Shown one piece after another: positions 15,617 to 24,344 of a stretch of DNA of 64,000 nucleotides (within the stretch, counting starts at the first letter, position 1; each line of letters starts with the position of its first letter). A program made the translations under genes and the position numbers. The stretch covers positions 310,001-374,000 of the forward strand of contig JHWW01000001.1 of NCBI GenBank assembly GCA_000621985.1, given 5' to 3'. Source of the DNA: Lachnospiraceae bacterium V9D3004. GTDB lineage: Bacteria; Bacillota; Clostridia; Lachnospirales; Lachnospiraceae. Below the pieces are notes generated by a model. It saw only the letters and a program-made list of their open reading frames with translations, had not been told where the DNA came from and searched no databases.

Positions 15617-15661
15617 TTTAAATGCGGCACTTGTTTTATTTTTTATAAAAATTTTGATATA

Positions 15662-15823
15662 ATATATGGCGAGGACGATCTTGCGGATACGGTTAAGAAC
15701 GCACTTGCGCAGATAGAAGAGAAGAAGTATGCCGCAGACCTTATAGCGAGAGGAATCCCGGAGGAGAATATACTTAAATACGGATTCGCCTTCAGGGGTA
15801 AGAAGTGTCTGATAGGGAAGTAA
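15662..15823 (+). pseudogene. C-terminal remnant of an AAA-ATPase/PDDEXK_9 protein
   Basis: The frame ending at TAA 15821-15823 reads [18 protein letters not shown], then I-P-E-E-N-I and G-F-A-F-R-G-K, the hallmark C-terminus of the large AAA-ATPase-like family (PF09820 plus PF08011) that is abundant in Lachnospiraceae. Only about 54 codons remain; the N-terminal 450 or more residues are gone. A second remnant of the same family lies at 58628-59076. Confidence 0.75.
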
Positions 15824-15826
15824 TAC

Positions 15827-17344
15827 CTACTGCACATTATAGTAAGCCGTTCCCTTCTTCGGTTCTTTTCCCTTTGCCTGGAACATCTCGGATATGCTGA
15901 CTATCTGGAAGCCTTCCTTGATAAGTTTTGGAACGATTATTTCAACGGCAGCGGCGGTGTCCTTGTACAGATCGTGCATAAGGATAATATCGCCGTCTTT
16001 TACTTTACCGATAACTTTCTTTGATATTTTCTTCTTGTCATGTGATGCCCAATCTTCGGTATCGATATCCCATAGGATGATAGGATATTTGACGGAGTCG
16101 AGCACATGTTTTGTATGGTCGCCGTATGGTGTACGGACGAAATTTGCTTTGGTGCCGATGAGTTTTTTCAGTACGTCGTTGGTTTTTTCTATCTCTTTTT
16201 TGATATTTTTCTTCTTCATCTTAAGCAGACGGGCGTGGTTGAAAGTATGATTGCCGAGGTCACAGCCCATCTCGTATGCGCGCTTAACAACTTCTTCATT
16301 GCGGCTGATACGATTGCCTACGAGGAAAAATGTGGCGTGGCAGTTGTTTGCTTCAAGAACGTCTAAGATCCTGGATGTTGTTTCGGTATTGGGACCGTCA
16401 TCGAACGTGAGCGCGACCATCGGTTTTGAAGGATCTACCGCATATGGCGCATTGGTCGGTTCGGGTGATGGGACCGGATCATTAGCAACGGGTACAGTAA
16501 CCTGAATGAAAGGATCGAATATCAGATACGGAAGGATCTCTGTTGCCGGAATGGTGAAAGACAGACATCCGAATTCACCCGGTGCGATAGTGTAGGGATC
16601 GAAGTATAATGTGAGTCCCTGCATTGATAATGTAAAATATTGGAAATTGCTTGCATCTGCCGTATATCCTTTTGCATATTTATCGACGGAACCCGCTTCT
16701 GCAAATTGCGGATTGGCCTTTACATATTGTTCTGTTCTGAAAGAGAACAGCTTGAGATAATCACCGGTAAGGAGCTGGTCATACGATACCTCGACTCCGG
16801 TTGCAAGAAGGAATACATGAGTATGTATCTCTGTTACGGGGTTGGCATACTTCGGAGAGTCATACTGTATATTATATACAAATGAAGCTATTGAATCTCC
16901 GGTCAGATATGATTGATAATCTATACTCAGGTATGCACGGGTTTCGGGAGTCGGAGCGATGTAATCGGCATATTCGGTGTTGAATGTATTGATAATTGAA
17001 TCTACATCATTTTTAAGGACATCATCAATAGAAGCCATTCCGATGACGGGATAGTTGACCGTACAGTAAGTGTTGGCTCCGTCTTCAGTGATGTTTTGGG
17101 GCACACCTATCTCTCTGGTTCCGGTATTGTCCTGCTGAAATGCGAAAGCATCAAGCCTTGCGGAATATGTTTCCGAAGGATGTTTGCTTGCAGATGGCGT
17201 CTCAATCGGAGGTGTCTGGTTGAGAGTCTGCATGAAATCACTGTATTTGATCTTTCTTATAATAAGGGTTGCTATTGTCAAACCCATGATGAGTAGTACA
17301 AGCTTTATTAGCAGGCTTATCAGTTTGTTCTTGTCTATCTTCAT
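15827..17344 (-). CDS. Membrane-anchored DUF3298/polysaccharide deacetylase
   Basis: 505 residues. One N-terminal TM (about 9-30), a Pro/Ser linker, a DUF3298/PdaC-like domain (about 70-290), then a NodB deacetylase domain (about 305-490). NodB motifs seen: TFDDGP at 313-318 (D315/D316), H366-x3-H370 metal-binding pair in NHTFNH, RTPYGD, DTEDW and a catalytic His in LMHDLY. Known: family members de-N-acetylate peptidoglycan or other GlcNAc-containing wall polymers. It is transcribed divergently from secDF across a 171-bp region. Full length for the family, all motifs intact. Confidence 0.92.
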   Translation of the reverse strand: MKIDKNKLISLLIKLVLLIMGLTIATLIIRKIKYSDFMQTLNQTPPIETPSASKHPSETYSARLDAFAFQQDNTGTREIGVPQNITEDGANTYCTVNYPVIGMASIDDVLKNDVDSIINTFNTEYADYIAPTPETRAYLSIDYQSYLTGDSIASFVYNIQYDSPKYANPVTEIHTHVFLLATGVEVSYDQLLTGDYLKLFSFRTEQYVKANPQFAEAGSVDKYAKGYTADASNFQYFTLSMQGLTLYFDPYTIAPGEFGCLSFTIPATEILPYLIFDPFIQVTVPVANDPVPSPEPTNAPYAVDPSKPMVALTFDDGPNTETTSRILDVLEANNCHATFFLVGNRISRNEEVVKRAYEMGCDLGNHTFNHARLLKMKKKNIKKEIEKTNDVLKKLIGTKANFVRTPYGDHTKHVLDSVKYPIILWDIDTEDWASHDKKKISKKVIGKVKDGDIILMHDLYKDTAAAVEIIVPKLIKEGFQIVSISEMFQAKGKEPKKGTAYYNVQ

Positions 17345-17439
17345 TCTAACATCTCCTTGTCCCTTATATAATAGAATACACTAACTTATGTAAAAATAAA
17401 AGATGTTATAAGCATTTTTTTCGGTTAATAATAAATATG

Positions 17440-17469
17440 TTGCAATTGTAAACATGATTGTGCTATAAT
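17440..17469 (+). promoter_or_regulatory. Promoter of secDF
   Basis: TTGCAA (17440-17445), 18-nt spacer, perfect TATAAT (17464-17469). It lies in the divergent region shared with the deacetylase gene. Confidence 0.65.
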
Positions 17470-17515
17470 CTAACAATGTATGATATTCTGGATTAAAAAG
17501 GAGATTGAAGTAGTT

Positions 17516-19804
17516 ATGAAAAACATGAAGAAGGGCTTACTTCATATGGCTATTATACTGGCTGTTGTGGCATTTTTCGCAGTTACAGTATTCATTGGTC
17601 TGGGTAGGCAGCATAAGGGTAGCGCTAATAATATTCTGTTGGGACTTGACCTTGCAGGTGGTGTCAGCATCACTTATGAGACAGTTGATAGTGTCAGTGC
17701 CTCAGAGATGAGTGATACGGTGTACAAGCTCCAGAAGCGTGCTGAGAGTTACAATACCGAGTCACAGGTATATCAGGAAGGCGATAATCGTATCAACGTT
17801 GATATCCCCGGAGTTGAGGATTCGCGTGAAGCTCTCAAGAAGATGGGTTCTGCCGGAGCATTATATTTTGTATCCAATACAGTATATCAGGAAGCTTATG
17901 AGAAGTATAAGGATGATATCACGACTAATGATGCGGGACAGACTGTATTCCCTGACGGTGCTGAATTCAGTTCTGTAGTCTGCGACGGTAAGGATATCTC
18001 AACTGCCAAGGCTAACACTCAGAAGGATCAGACAACAGGCGTGACGGAGAATGTGGTTAATGTATCATTTAACGGTACGGGTGCCAATAAGTTTGCCGAA
18101 GCTTCTACATATGCGTATGAAAATGGTAACGAACCGATTCATATCATATATGATAACATAGTTATATCCTCTCCTAATGTAAGAGCAGCGATCACTAACG
18201 GCGAATGCCAGATAAGCGGTGGCTTTGAGACATATGAAGAGGCAGATGAACTTGCAACGACCATCAGAATCGGTGCTCTTCCGATCGAACTTAAGGTTCT
18301 CAGATGGAATGTGGTAGGTGCCAAGCTTGGTGCTGAAGCAATTGAGACAAGTCTTATAGCAGCACTTATCGGTTTCTGTCTGCTTGTTGTATTCATGATA
18401 GCTTATTACAGGATTCCGGGTCTTGCAGCTTCGATCGCTCTTGTATTCTATATAGGTGCGGTTATGCTTGCGATCAACGGACTTGATGTTACACTTACAC
18501 TTCCGGGTATTGCCGGTGTTATCCTGTCTGTAGGTATGGCGGTTGATGCGAACGTAATCATATTCACCCGTATCAGAGAGGAACTTGCAACCGGTAAGAC
18601 GATCACATCGTCAACCAAGATCGGTTTTGAGAAAGCTACATCAGCTATCGTTGACGGTAACGTTACAACACTTATTGCGGCAGCGGTTCTTTGGTTCCTT
18701 GGTTCAGGTACTGTTAAGGGATTTGCACAGACACTTGCGATCGGTATTGTTCTTTCAATGTTCACTGCATTGTTCGTAACTAAGATAGTGCTTGGCGCGT
18801 TATACAATCTTGGTGCAACCAAAGAAGGTCTGTACGGAGTTCAGAAGCCTGTCAAGGTATTTAATTTCGTTAAGAATAAGACTAAGTATTTTGCAATATC
18901 CGGTGCGATGTTCGCAATATGTATCATTGCACTTATAGTTAACTATTCAACGATCGGTTCGGTTCTTAATTACGGTCTTGACTTTGTTGGCGGTTCCGCA
19001 ACACAGATCACTTTTGATGCCGGAACAACTATCGATGCTGATGTAAAGAGCGGTATTGAGAAGATATTCAAGAGTTCTACCGGAACCAATGAGTGTGAGA
19101 TCAATGACGTCGAGGGCGAGAATGCAATTCTTGTTAAGACCAAGGAATTGAGCCTTGATGAAAATGATGCAGTTGTAAGCGCACTTGTTGCAAGTGATTA
19201 TAAGATTGATGAAGATAATATCCAGACAGAGAATATCAGCGCTACGGTCAGCGGCGAGATGAAGAGAGATGCTATCGTATCGGTTATCATCGCTTCTATA
19301 TTCATGCTTATATATATCTGGATAAGATTCAAGAACCTGTCATTCGGTGCAGCTTCGGTGCTTGCACTTATCCATGACGTTGTAGTCGTTCTTATGGTAT
19401 ATGCGGTATTCAGAACATGGATTTCCGTTGGTAACACATTTATCGCATGTATGCTTACGATAGTAGGTTACTCGATCAATGCGACCATCGTTGTATTCGA
19501 CCGTATCCGTGAGAATGCACGTTCAAGATCCGGTATCGATAAGCTTGCAGAGGTTGTTAACCTGAGTATCAGCCAGACGATCAGCCGAAGCATTAACACA
19601 TCCCTTACAACGTTCTTCATGGTATTCATGCTTGTTATACTGGGTGTTGATTCGGTAAGACAGTTTGCTATTCCTCTTATGGCCGGTATCGTTTGCGGAT
19701 GTTATTCATCTATCTGCATTGCGGGAACACTGTATTATTTATTCAAGACACGCTTCGGAAAGCTTGTTAAGGATGATGCAGGTAAGATCGAGAAAGCTGA
19801 ATAA
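17516..19804 (+). CDS. secDF: Fused protein-export membrane protein SecDF
   Basis: ATG 17516 is preferred (AAAAGGAG about 11 nt upstream) over 17480, whose extra residues precede the basic start of TM1. 762 residues. SecD part: TM1, the conserved LGLDLAGGV motif, a periplasmic-side loop domain, then five TM with GMAVDANVIIFTRIREE. SecF part from about 455: DFVGGS motif, then TM segments with a second NATIVVFDRIREN motif. Known: SecDF uses the proton-motive force to help SecYEG complete secretion. SecY is encoded elsewhere in this window. The single-polypeptide fusion is common in Firmicutes. Apparently monocistronic. Confidence 0.95.
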   Translation: MKNMKKGLLHMAIILAVVAFFAVTVFIGLGRQHKGSANNILLGLDLAGGVSITYETVDSVSASEMSDTVYKLQKRAESYNTESQVYQEGDNRINVDIPGVEDSREALKKMGSAGALYFVSNTVYQEAYEKYKDDITTNDAGQTVFPDGAEFSSVVCDGKDISTAKANTQKDQTTGVTENVVNVSFNGTGANKFAEASTYAYENGNEPIHIIYDNIVISSPNVRAAITNGECQISGGFETYEEADELATTIRIGALPIELKVLRWNVVGAKLGAEAIETSLIAALIGFCLLVVFMIAYYRIPGLAASIALVFYIGAVMLAINGLDVTLTLPGIAGVILSVGMAVDANVIIFTRIREELATGKTITSSTKIGFEKATSAIVDGNVTTLIAAAVLWFLGSGTVKGFAQTLAIGIVLSMFTALFVTKIVLGALYNLGATKEGLYGVQKPVKVFNFVKNKTKYFAISGAMFAICIIALIVNYSTIGSVLNYGLDFVGGSATQITFDAGTTIDADVKSGIEKIFKSSTGTNECEINDVEGENAILVKTKELSLDENDAVVSALVASDYKIDEDNIQTENISATVSGEMKRDAIVSVIIASIFMLIYIWIRFKNLSFGAASVLALIHDVVVVLMVYAVFRTWISVGNTFIACMLTIVGYSINATIVVFDRIRENARSRSGIDKLAEVVNLSISQTISRSINTSLTTFFMVFMLVILGVDSVRQFAIPLMAGIVCGCYSSICIAGTLYYLFKTRFGKLVKDDAGKIEKAE

Positions 19805-20308
19805 TATACGTTGACTCGGTAAAATGAAACAGGATATATAATGAACATTCACAGGCTTGACAGTTTGCGGACAGCAGACTGACAGGCCTGTTATCGTGTT
19901 GGTTCGGAAAATGTAAAGATTTATTCACAGCATCCCGACAGGCCACAGTCTGGCTGCTTCGCATCCCCCGCAGCTTCGCTGCTCATGGCTGTGGCTGCGG
20001 GAGCGGTTCCTGCTTCACAGGAACCTTCTGCCTAGCTCATACAATACTGCTTCTTACGTGCGAGCACGACGAATCAGTATTATATGAGCTAGTGTGCTGA
20101 GCTAGTGTGCTGTGAATAGTAACCTTGACACTTCATATTATGTAATGATATAATATATTCAACTGTTTAGTGACCTGTGAAGTTATAAGAATTTTAGTCG
20201 GGAGGCGTGCTTTTCGAACGTGATTCTTATGATTTCATGGGACAGATAAGACACGTGAATTATATTGTAATGTATCACATATGATTATCGGGAAGTTGGT
20301 TTGAATAT
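19805..20308. other. Structured intergenic region between secDF and fliY
   Basis: 504 bp without a gene. Just after secDF an imperfect inverted repeat (ACAGGCTTGACAGT, 19850-19863, with 19878-19891) may terminate transcription, though no T tract follows. Then comes the 197-bp hairpin element at 19922-20118. Ahead of fliY an ATAAGAAT/ATTCTTAT inverted repeat (20185-20192 and 20223-20230) encloses a GGGAGGCGTG loop. Confidence 0.65.
19922..20118. repeat. 197-bp hairpin-rich element with terminal inverted repeats
   Basis: Ends: TATTCACAGCA (19922-19932) and its exact complement TGCTGTGAATA (20108-20118). Inside: CCCGCAGC/GCTGCGGG (19967-19974, 19994-20001); GGTTCCTG/CAGGAACC (20005-20012, 20018-20025); a 16-bp stem AGCTCATACAATACTG with one mismatch (20034-20049, 20075-20090); and two abutting copies of AGCTAGTGTGCTG (20087-20112). 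No ORF. Could be a MITE-like non-autonomous element or a structured RNA. Confidence 0.8.
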
Positions 20309-21580
20309 ATGGATGGGAATCTGACACAGGAAGAGCTTGATGCCCTTCTTAACGGAATGAATATTGATGGTGATGATGGCGGAGGCGGAGATGGTGCCGG
20401 TTCTGCCGGAGATGGTGCCGGTTCGAGTAATACTCTTGCACCGGATGAGATCGATGCGATAGGTGAGGTAGCTAATATCTGCTCGGGTTCTTCGGCTACC
20501 AATCTGTCGACGGTGCTGAACCAGCGTGTTAATATTACTACTCCGTACGTGTCACTTGAATCTATTGATGAACTTATCAGTACGACCAAGCAGCCTTGTG
20601 TGCTTGTGCAGATCAGTTATATAGAAGGAATATCGGGTTCCAATATTCAGATATTACAGGAAGAAGATGTTAAGGTCATTACAGACCTCATGCTCGGTGG
20701 TGATGGTTCCAATCTGGAAGCTTTGGGCAATGAATTGTCTGATCTTCATATGAGTGCACTTTGCGAAGCGATGAACCAGATGTCAGGTGCGGCAGCTACG
20801 TCGTTGTATACAATGCTTAACAGGAAAGTGGATATCAGTCCGCCGAAAGCATCACTAGTCGATCTGAGAGATGAGGCAGCCCGCAAAGAAGTATTCGGTG
20901 ACGTTGACGATGGCAAATATGTTAAGGTTAGTTTCAGACTTGAGATAGGTGATCTTGTAGACAGTTCATATATGCAGATATATACACTTGATTTTGCGCG
21001 TAACCTGTATAATATGATCTCAGAGACCCAGGCAGCTGAGAATGAAGCGAAAGAGGCTAAGAATCAGAGCAGTACACCGGCTCCCGAACCTGCACCGGCA
21101 AATGAACCGGTAGCAGCAAGCCCACAGCAGCAGCCTATGAATTATAATCCTCAGCAGTATCAGCAGATGCCTATGATGGATGGCAGTCAGCAGATGATGC
21201 CGGGTGGTCAGCCAATGATGGGCGGCGGACAACCGATGATGGGTGGACCCAACATGATGGGCGGTATGGTCGGTGGCAACGGAGTTGTAGTACAATCCGC
21301 CGAATTCAATGTGTTCGATAATGCGATCAATCCGTTGGAACAGGTTGAGAACATTGGAATAATTAATGAAGTTTCTCTGGAGATAGCGGTAGAGCTTGGT
21401 AAGACGCAGAAGACCGTAAGAGAGATACTTGATTTTGAAGAAGGTACTTTAATAGAACTTAATCGTCTTGCAGGCGAGATGATGGATATACTTGTTAACG
21501 GTAAAGTACTTGCAAAAGGCGAGATAGTTGTTCTTGAAGATAAGTTTGCGGTACAGCTTAAGGAGATCAATCCATTGTAG
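20309..21580 (+). CDS. fliY: Flagellar motor switch phosphatase FliY
   Basis: 423 residues. The N-terminus carries LTQEELDALL, the FliM/FliY-type CheY-P binding motif; a CheC/FliY phosphatase region follows (about 45-245) with two D/E-I-x-x-x-x-N-x-x-x-x-x-x-x-T-x-L-like repeats (GEVANICSGSSATNL and CEAMNQMSGAAATSL); then a Gln/Met/Pro-rich linker (about 250-325) and a C-terminal FliN (SpoA) domain (about 345-420). Known: it sits in the switch complex C-ring and dephosphorylates CheY-P in Gram-positive motile bacteria. It stands apart from any fliM or che gene in this window, with only a PilZ gene beside it. Confidence 0.93.
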   Translation: MDGNLTQEELDALLNGMNIDGDDGGGGDGAGSAGDGAGSSNTLAPDEIDAIGEVANICSGSSATNLSTVLNQRVNITTPYVSLESIDELISTTKQPCVLVQISYIEGISGSNIQILQEEDVKVITDLMLGGDGSNLEALGNELSDLHMSALCEAMNQMSGAAATSLYTMLNRKVDISPPKASLVDLRDEAARKEVFGDVDDGKYVKVSFRLEIGDLVDSSYMQIYTLDFARNLYNMISETQAAENEAKEAKNQSSTPAPEPAPANEPVAASPQQQPMNYNPQQYQQMPMMDGSQQMMPGGQPMMGGGQPMMGGPNMMGGMVGGNGVVVQSAEFNVFDNAINPLEQVENIGIINEVSLEIAVELGKTQKTVREILDFEEGTLIELNRLAGEMMDILVNGKVLAKGEIVVLEDKFAVQLKEINPL

Positions 21581-21637
21581 TGACTGGGGTACAGAGACAG
21601 TTACTTATTACAAAGTAATATGAAAGAGGTGTAGCTT

Positions 21638-22000
21638 ATGGGTAATAACATAGAGAAGAGAAGAGAGAAGAGGGTTCCGGTTTATATTGAACTTGAGTTA
21701 TCATCTTTATTTAAACAGGACAATGAGAGAGTGGAGCTTGATAATGCACCTATAGAACTGACTGATATATCCAAGTCGGGAATCGGTTTTGTTACAAAGT
21801 CAAAGCTTCCTTTAGGTTACTATTTTAATGCCAAGCTTAATCTCGGAGATTCTCCTTCGGCTCTTTATTGTGTGGTTAAGATCATACGTGAACAGATAAT
21901 AGATGATGTCACAACGAAGTACGGATGTGAATTCATCGGATTCCCATCCATATTGAATTACATAATTGAGGATTATCAGAAGAAAAATTTTGATGATTGA
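21638..22000 (+). CDS. PilZ-domain cyclic di-GMP binding protein
   Basis: 120 residues, a single PilZ domain. The c-di-GMP ligand motifs are present: RREKR (R-x3-R) near residue 8-12 and D-I-S-K-S-G-I-G in the first strand-turn (D/N-x-S-x-x-G). 57 bp after fliY and before a strong terminator, so probably co-transcribed with fliY. Known: PilZ proteins couple c-di-GMP to motility or exopolysaccharide; the neighbourhood suggests motor control. The GGDEF gene at 11772 could supply the ligand (inference). Confidence 0.88.
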   Translation: MGNNIEKRREKRVPVYIELELSSLFKQDNERVELDNAPIELTDISKSGIGFVTKSKLPLGYYFNAKLNLGDSPSALYCVVKIIREQIIDDVTTKYGCEFIGFPSILNYIIEDYQKKNFDD

Positions 22001-22026
22001 TGATACTTAGTTGAATAAGTATAGTT

Positions 22027-22055
22027 AACCGGGATGCCTTGGCATCCCGGTTTTT
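22027..22055 (+). terminator. Strong terminator after fliY-PilZ
   Basis: AACCGGGATGCC (22027-22038) pairs with GGCATCCCGGTT (22041-22052), followed by a T run. Confidence 0.9.
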
Positions 22056-22082
22056 ATGACACTCCATGATACACCACAAATT

Positions 22083-22156
22083 CGGCAAGCGCCTGTCGTG
22101 CTTGCACGAACACACCTCTTATGGGGAGGGAACATGGAGCACGAAGTGCGGAATGT
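22083..22156 (+). repeat. Dispersed structured repeat, copy A
   Basis: Shares with 50755-50831 the blocks CGGCAAGCG, TGTCGT, CGAACACAC and a 33-nt identical 3' block. The end folds as ACAT-GGA-GCAC-GAA-GTGC-GGA-ATGT (22132-22156): two stems separated by a symmetric GGA/GGA internal loop. It sits between the fliY-PilZ terminator and the 3' end of the convergent fliK-like gene. Confidence 0.8.
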
Positions 22157-22186
22157 TCACAGATGCTAATAGTTTCACAGGTTCTG

Positions 22187-24160
22187 TCAGGCTCTCAGGT
22201 CAAACGCGTAACGGTTTACAGTATTGCCTGCGGCAGGGATCCGTCCGTCGGGACTGCCGCTTTGCTCGAGCAGAAGCTGCATTGGATTCTTAGAGGCGGT
22301 ATTCTGTTCTTTGCTTACTCTTGCAGAGAATATATATCCGTTTGAAGCCATTGTCTCGCGAAGCATATCCATATTTTTTGCGAGCAGATCGACCGCTGAC
22401 TGGTCGCTGCATGTAAATGATGAATCTATCCTTCCTTTTTCTTTCGTTATATTAATATCAAGATGTCCAAGGTGTTCCATATCAAGCCGGAGCAGGACGC
22501 TTATCTTATCGGGATGGCGTCTCAGCTCTTCTTTTTTTGTATATACATACAGGTCGCTTCGTACAGTCTGATCCTGGAATTTGATAGGAAGCTGTATAAA
22601 TTGGAACATATTGTTGAGTTCGTTCATGAAGCCGAGGCTGTCGCTCATCTGAGAGGTCTGAGAAGTCAGATTCTGTGAAGCGGTTCCGGACAGATTGGCT
22701 TTGATAAGTTCCGTGGTCTTCATAAGCTGATCCGCAAGCTGTCTGTAATAATCGGTGATATTGTCAGTGCTCTTAAGCTCTCTTTCGGTGAGTGTCCATG
22801 AATCCCGGATCACTGTACGGAACAATTCCGTAAAAGGTTTGCTGGCAAATAACGATGCTGCAGCTTTTGGCGAATTGTGTATATTTTCATTGATCGCAGT
22901 GAATACTTCTTCTGCAGAGATGTTGCCTTTTACTACATCCTGAAGCAACTTGTTAGAAGGGACTAACTCCTTCAGGCTTTCGGCAAGTGATTCTCTCATT
23001 TCAGGCTCCATAAATGAAGAGAGGGAGTTATTGTTGAATTCAATATATTCTGATGAAGCAGCAACCTTTGAATATGCCGGTGGAAGCGATGGAAGACCGC
23101 TCTCGCCGGAGAGTGCACCGACCTCAGTACCGGTGACTGCTGTTACGGAAGCAGGATCCTCTGCGCCGCCTTGGGTAACGGAAGTTTCAGAGCCTTCGAG
23201 TGTCTCGCTGTTTCCTTCGGGCCTAAGCTGTTTTATCATATTGTCGAGCTGCTGCATATATTCTTTGACATCCGTTACGGAGGCTGTACCGTTTGTTATG
23301 GCAGCGGTTATTGTTGTAAGCTGCTCGGTATCGACAGCTTCGGCAGGAAGTGCGGCAGCGGCTTCATTTATATAACGAACAAGCTCATTCCTCTCGGGGG
23401 CGGATAGCATTGCAACATCGGCTGAGAGGATCGGCTTCGGGTTACTTTCTATGTGTTCCGATAATATGGACATCAATCTGCCTCCGAAAGTGGCTACAGG
23501 AGTGGCTTCCGCATTGGCTGACAGTTCTTCTAAGAGTGCGGGGAGTTCTTCACTTACAACATCAATATCCTGAAGCAGCGAACTCTCGCCGGTACTGTAC
23601 ATCTCGAACTGGGAAGCCATAGGCTGTGTTGTGGGGATATTGTACTTGTTCATGAGTACAACAGTCTTAACGGACACATCATCAAGAGCCGAATACTGTT
23701 TGATCATGTTCATAATAGTTTCTTTATTAATAGGCATACGGTTCTGGAGAAGTTCCTGAACTATATTCACATTACGTTCGGTAGGGGGAAGATCTGCAGC
23801 GTCGAGCGCTTTTCTTACCGCAAGGTTCTCCTGATTACTGATGTCCTGAAGAAGACTCTCAAGCGCAATGAAACGCGGAGATACCGCGGTCACACGGAAT
23901 GCGGTAGTCTGACCTATATACAGGTTGCTTATGTCTTTTACCTGTGCGGTTATCGTACTCTTGTCGCTGAGGGATATGGTTACGTTCTTTCCGCGTATAT
24001 CGGTTATCTCGCCTTTGAGTACCTGACCTTCTGCCAGCGAAGAGTGCATTGACATGGTACCGGATCCCACAGCTGAGCCTGTGTTTCGGCCGACATTAAC
24101 GTTCCCCGGATTAGAGGGGGCGGTCGGGTTGTTTCGTATTATATTGCTTTCGATAGCCAT
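22187..24160 (-). CDS. fliK: Flagellar hook-length control (FliK-like) protein
   Basis: Start at minus-strand ATG 24160, where GGAGG lies about 7 nt upstream; the upstream in-frame ATG has no such site. 657 residues: low-complexity N-terminus, a long helical middle with Ser/Glu-rich linkers, and a C-terminal Flg_hook-type domain (about 540-640) with the pattern LLRLDMEHLGHLDINI that is typical of FliK C-termini. Known: FliK is exported and sets hook length by switching FlhB specificity. It is convergent with fliY-PilZ and lies apart from hook genes, so it may be a FliK paralogue rather than the main ruler. Confidence 0.75.
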   Translation of the reverse strand: MAIESNIIRNNPTAPSNPGNVNVGRNTGSAVGSGTMSMHSSLAEGQVLKGEITDIRGKNVTISLSDKSTITAQVKDISNLYIGQTTAFRVTAVSPRFIALESLLQDISNQENLAVRKALDAADLPPTERNVNIVQELLQNRMPINKETIMNMIKQYSALDDVSVKTVVLMNKYNIPTTQPMASQFEMYSTGESSLLQDIDVVSEELPALLEELSANAEATPVATFGGRLMSILSEHIESNPKPILSADVAMLSAPERNELVRYINEAAAALPAEAVDTEQLTTITAAITNGTASVTDVKEYMQQLDNMIKQLRPEGNSETLEGSETSVTQGGAEDPASVTAVTGTEVGALSGESGLPSLPPAYSKVAASSEYIEFNNNSLSSFMEPEMRESLAESLKELVPSNKLLQDVVKGNISAEEVFTAINENIHNSPKAAASLFASKPFTELFRTVIRDSWTLTERELKSTDNITDYYRQLADQLMKTTELIKANLSGTASQNLTSQTSQMSDSLGFMNELNNMFQFIQLPIKFQDQTVRSDLYVYTKKEELRRHPDKISVLLRLDMEHLGHLDINITKEKGRIDSSFTCSDQSAVDLLAKNMDMLRETMASNGYIFSARVSKEQNTASKNPMQLLLEQSGSPDGRIPAAGNTVNRYAFDLRA

Positions 24161-24256
24161 ATTGCTTCCTCCCTGCATATATAACATCTATTTAAATACA
24201 GTTTAAGAAGATACGTAAAAAAAAGCAAGTATCTTTCAAAAAAAACTATTTACCTA

Positions 24257-24285
24257 TTGACAAATATAATAAGCAGTGCTATCTT
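24257..24285 (+). promoter_or_regulatory. Promoter of the hrcA operon
   Basis: TTGACA (24257-24262), 17-nt spacer, TATCTT (24280-24285), immediately upstream of the CIRCE operator. Confidence 0.75.
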
Positions 24286-24297
24286 ATCTATAAACCA

Positions 24298-24324
24298 TTA
24301 GCACTCTACCTGAATGAGTGCTAA
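24298..24324. promoter_or_regulatory. CIRCE heat-shock operator
   Basis: Perfect TTAGCACTC-N9-GAGTGCTAA. Bound by HrcA, which is encoded just downstream, giving autoregulated repression of the chaperone operon. Confidence 0.98.
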
Positions 24325-24344
24325 CAACAAAGGAAGTGACAGCA

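Noticed and set aside
20161-20308. Possible c-di-GMP riboswitch ahead of fliY
   Set aside because: The conserved cores of known c-di-GMP riboswitch classes were not found; only a simple inverted repeat is present.
22187-23622. Several plus-strand ORFs opposite the fliK-like gene
   Set aside because: No ribosome binding sites or recognisable domains; the minus-strand gene explains the coding signal.
24318-24344. Upstream GTG start of HrcA
   Set aside because: It lies inside the CIRCE operator and lacks a ribosome binding site, while GTG 24345 has one.
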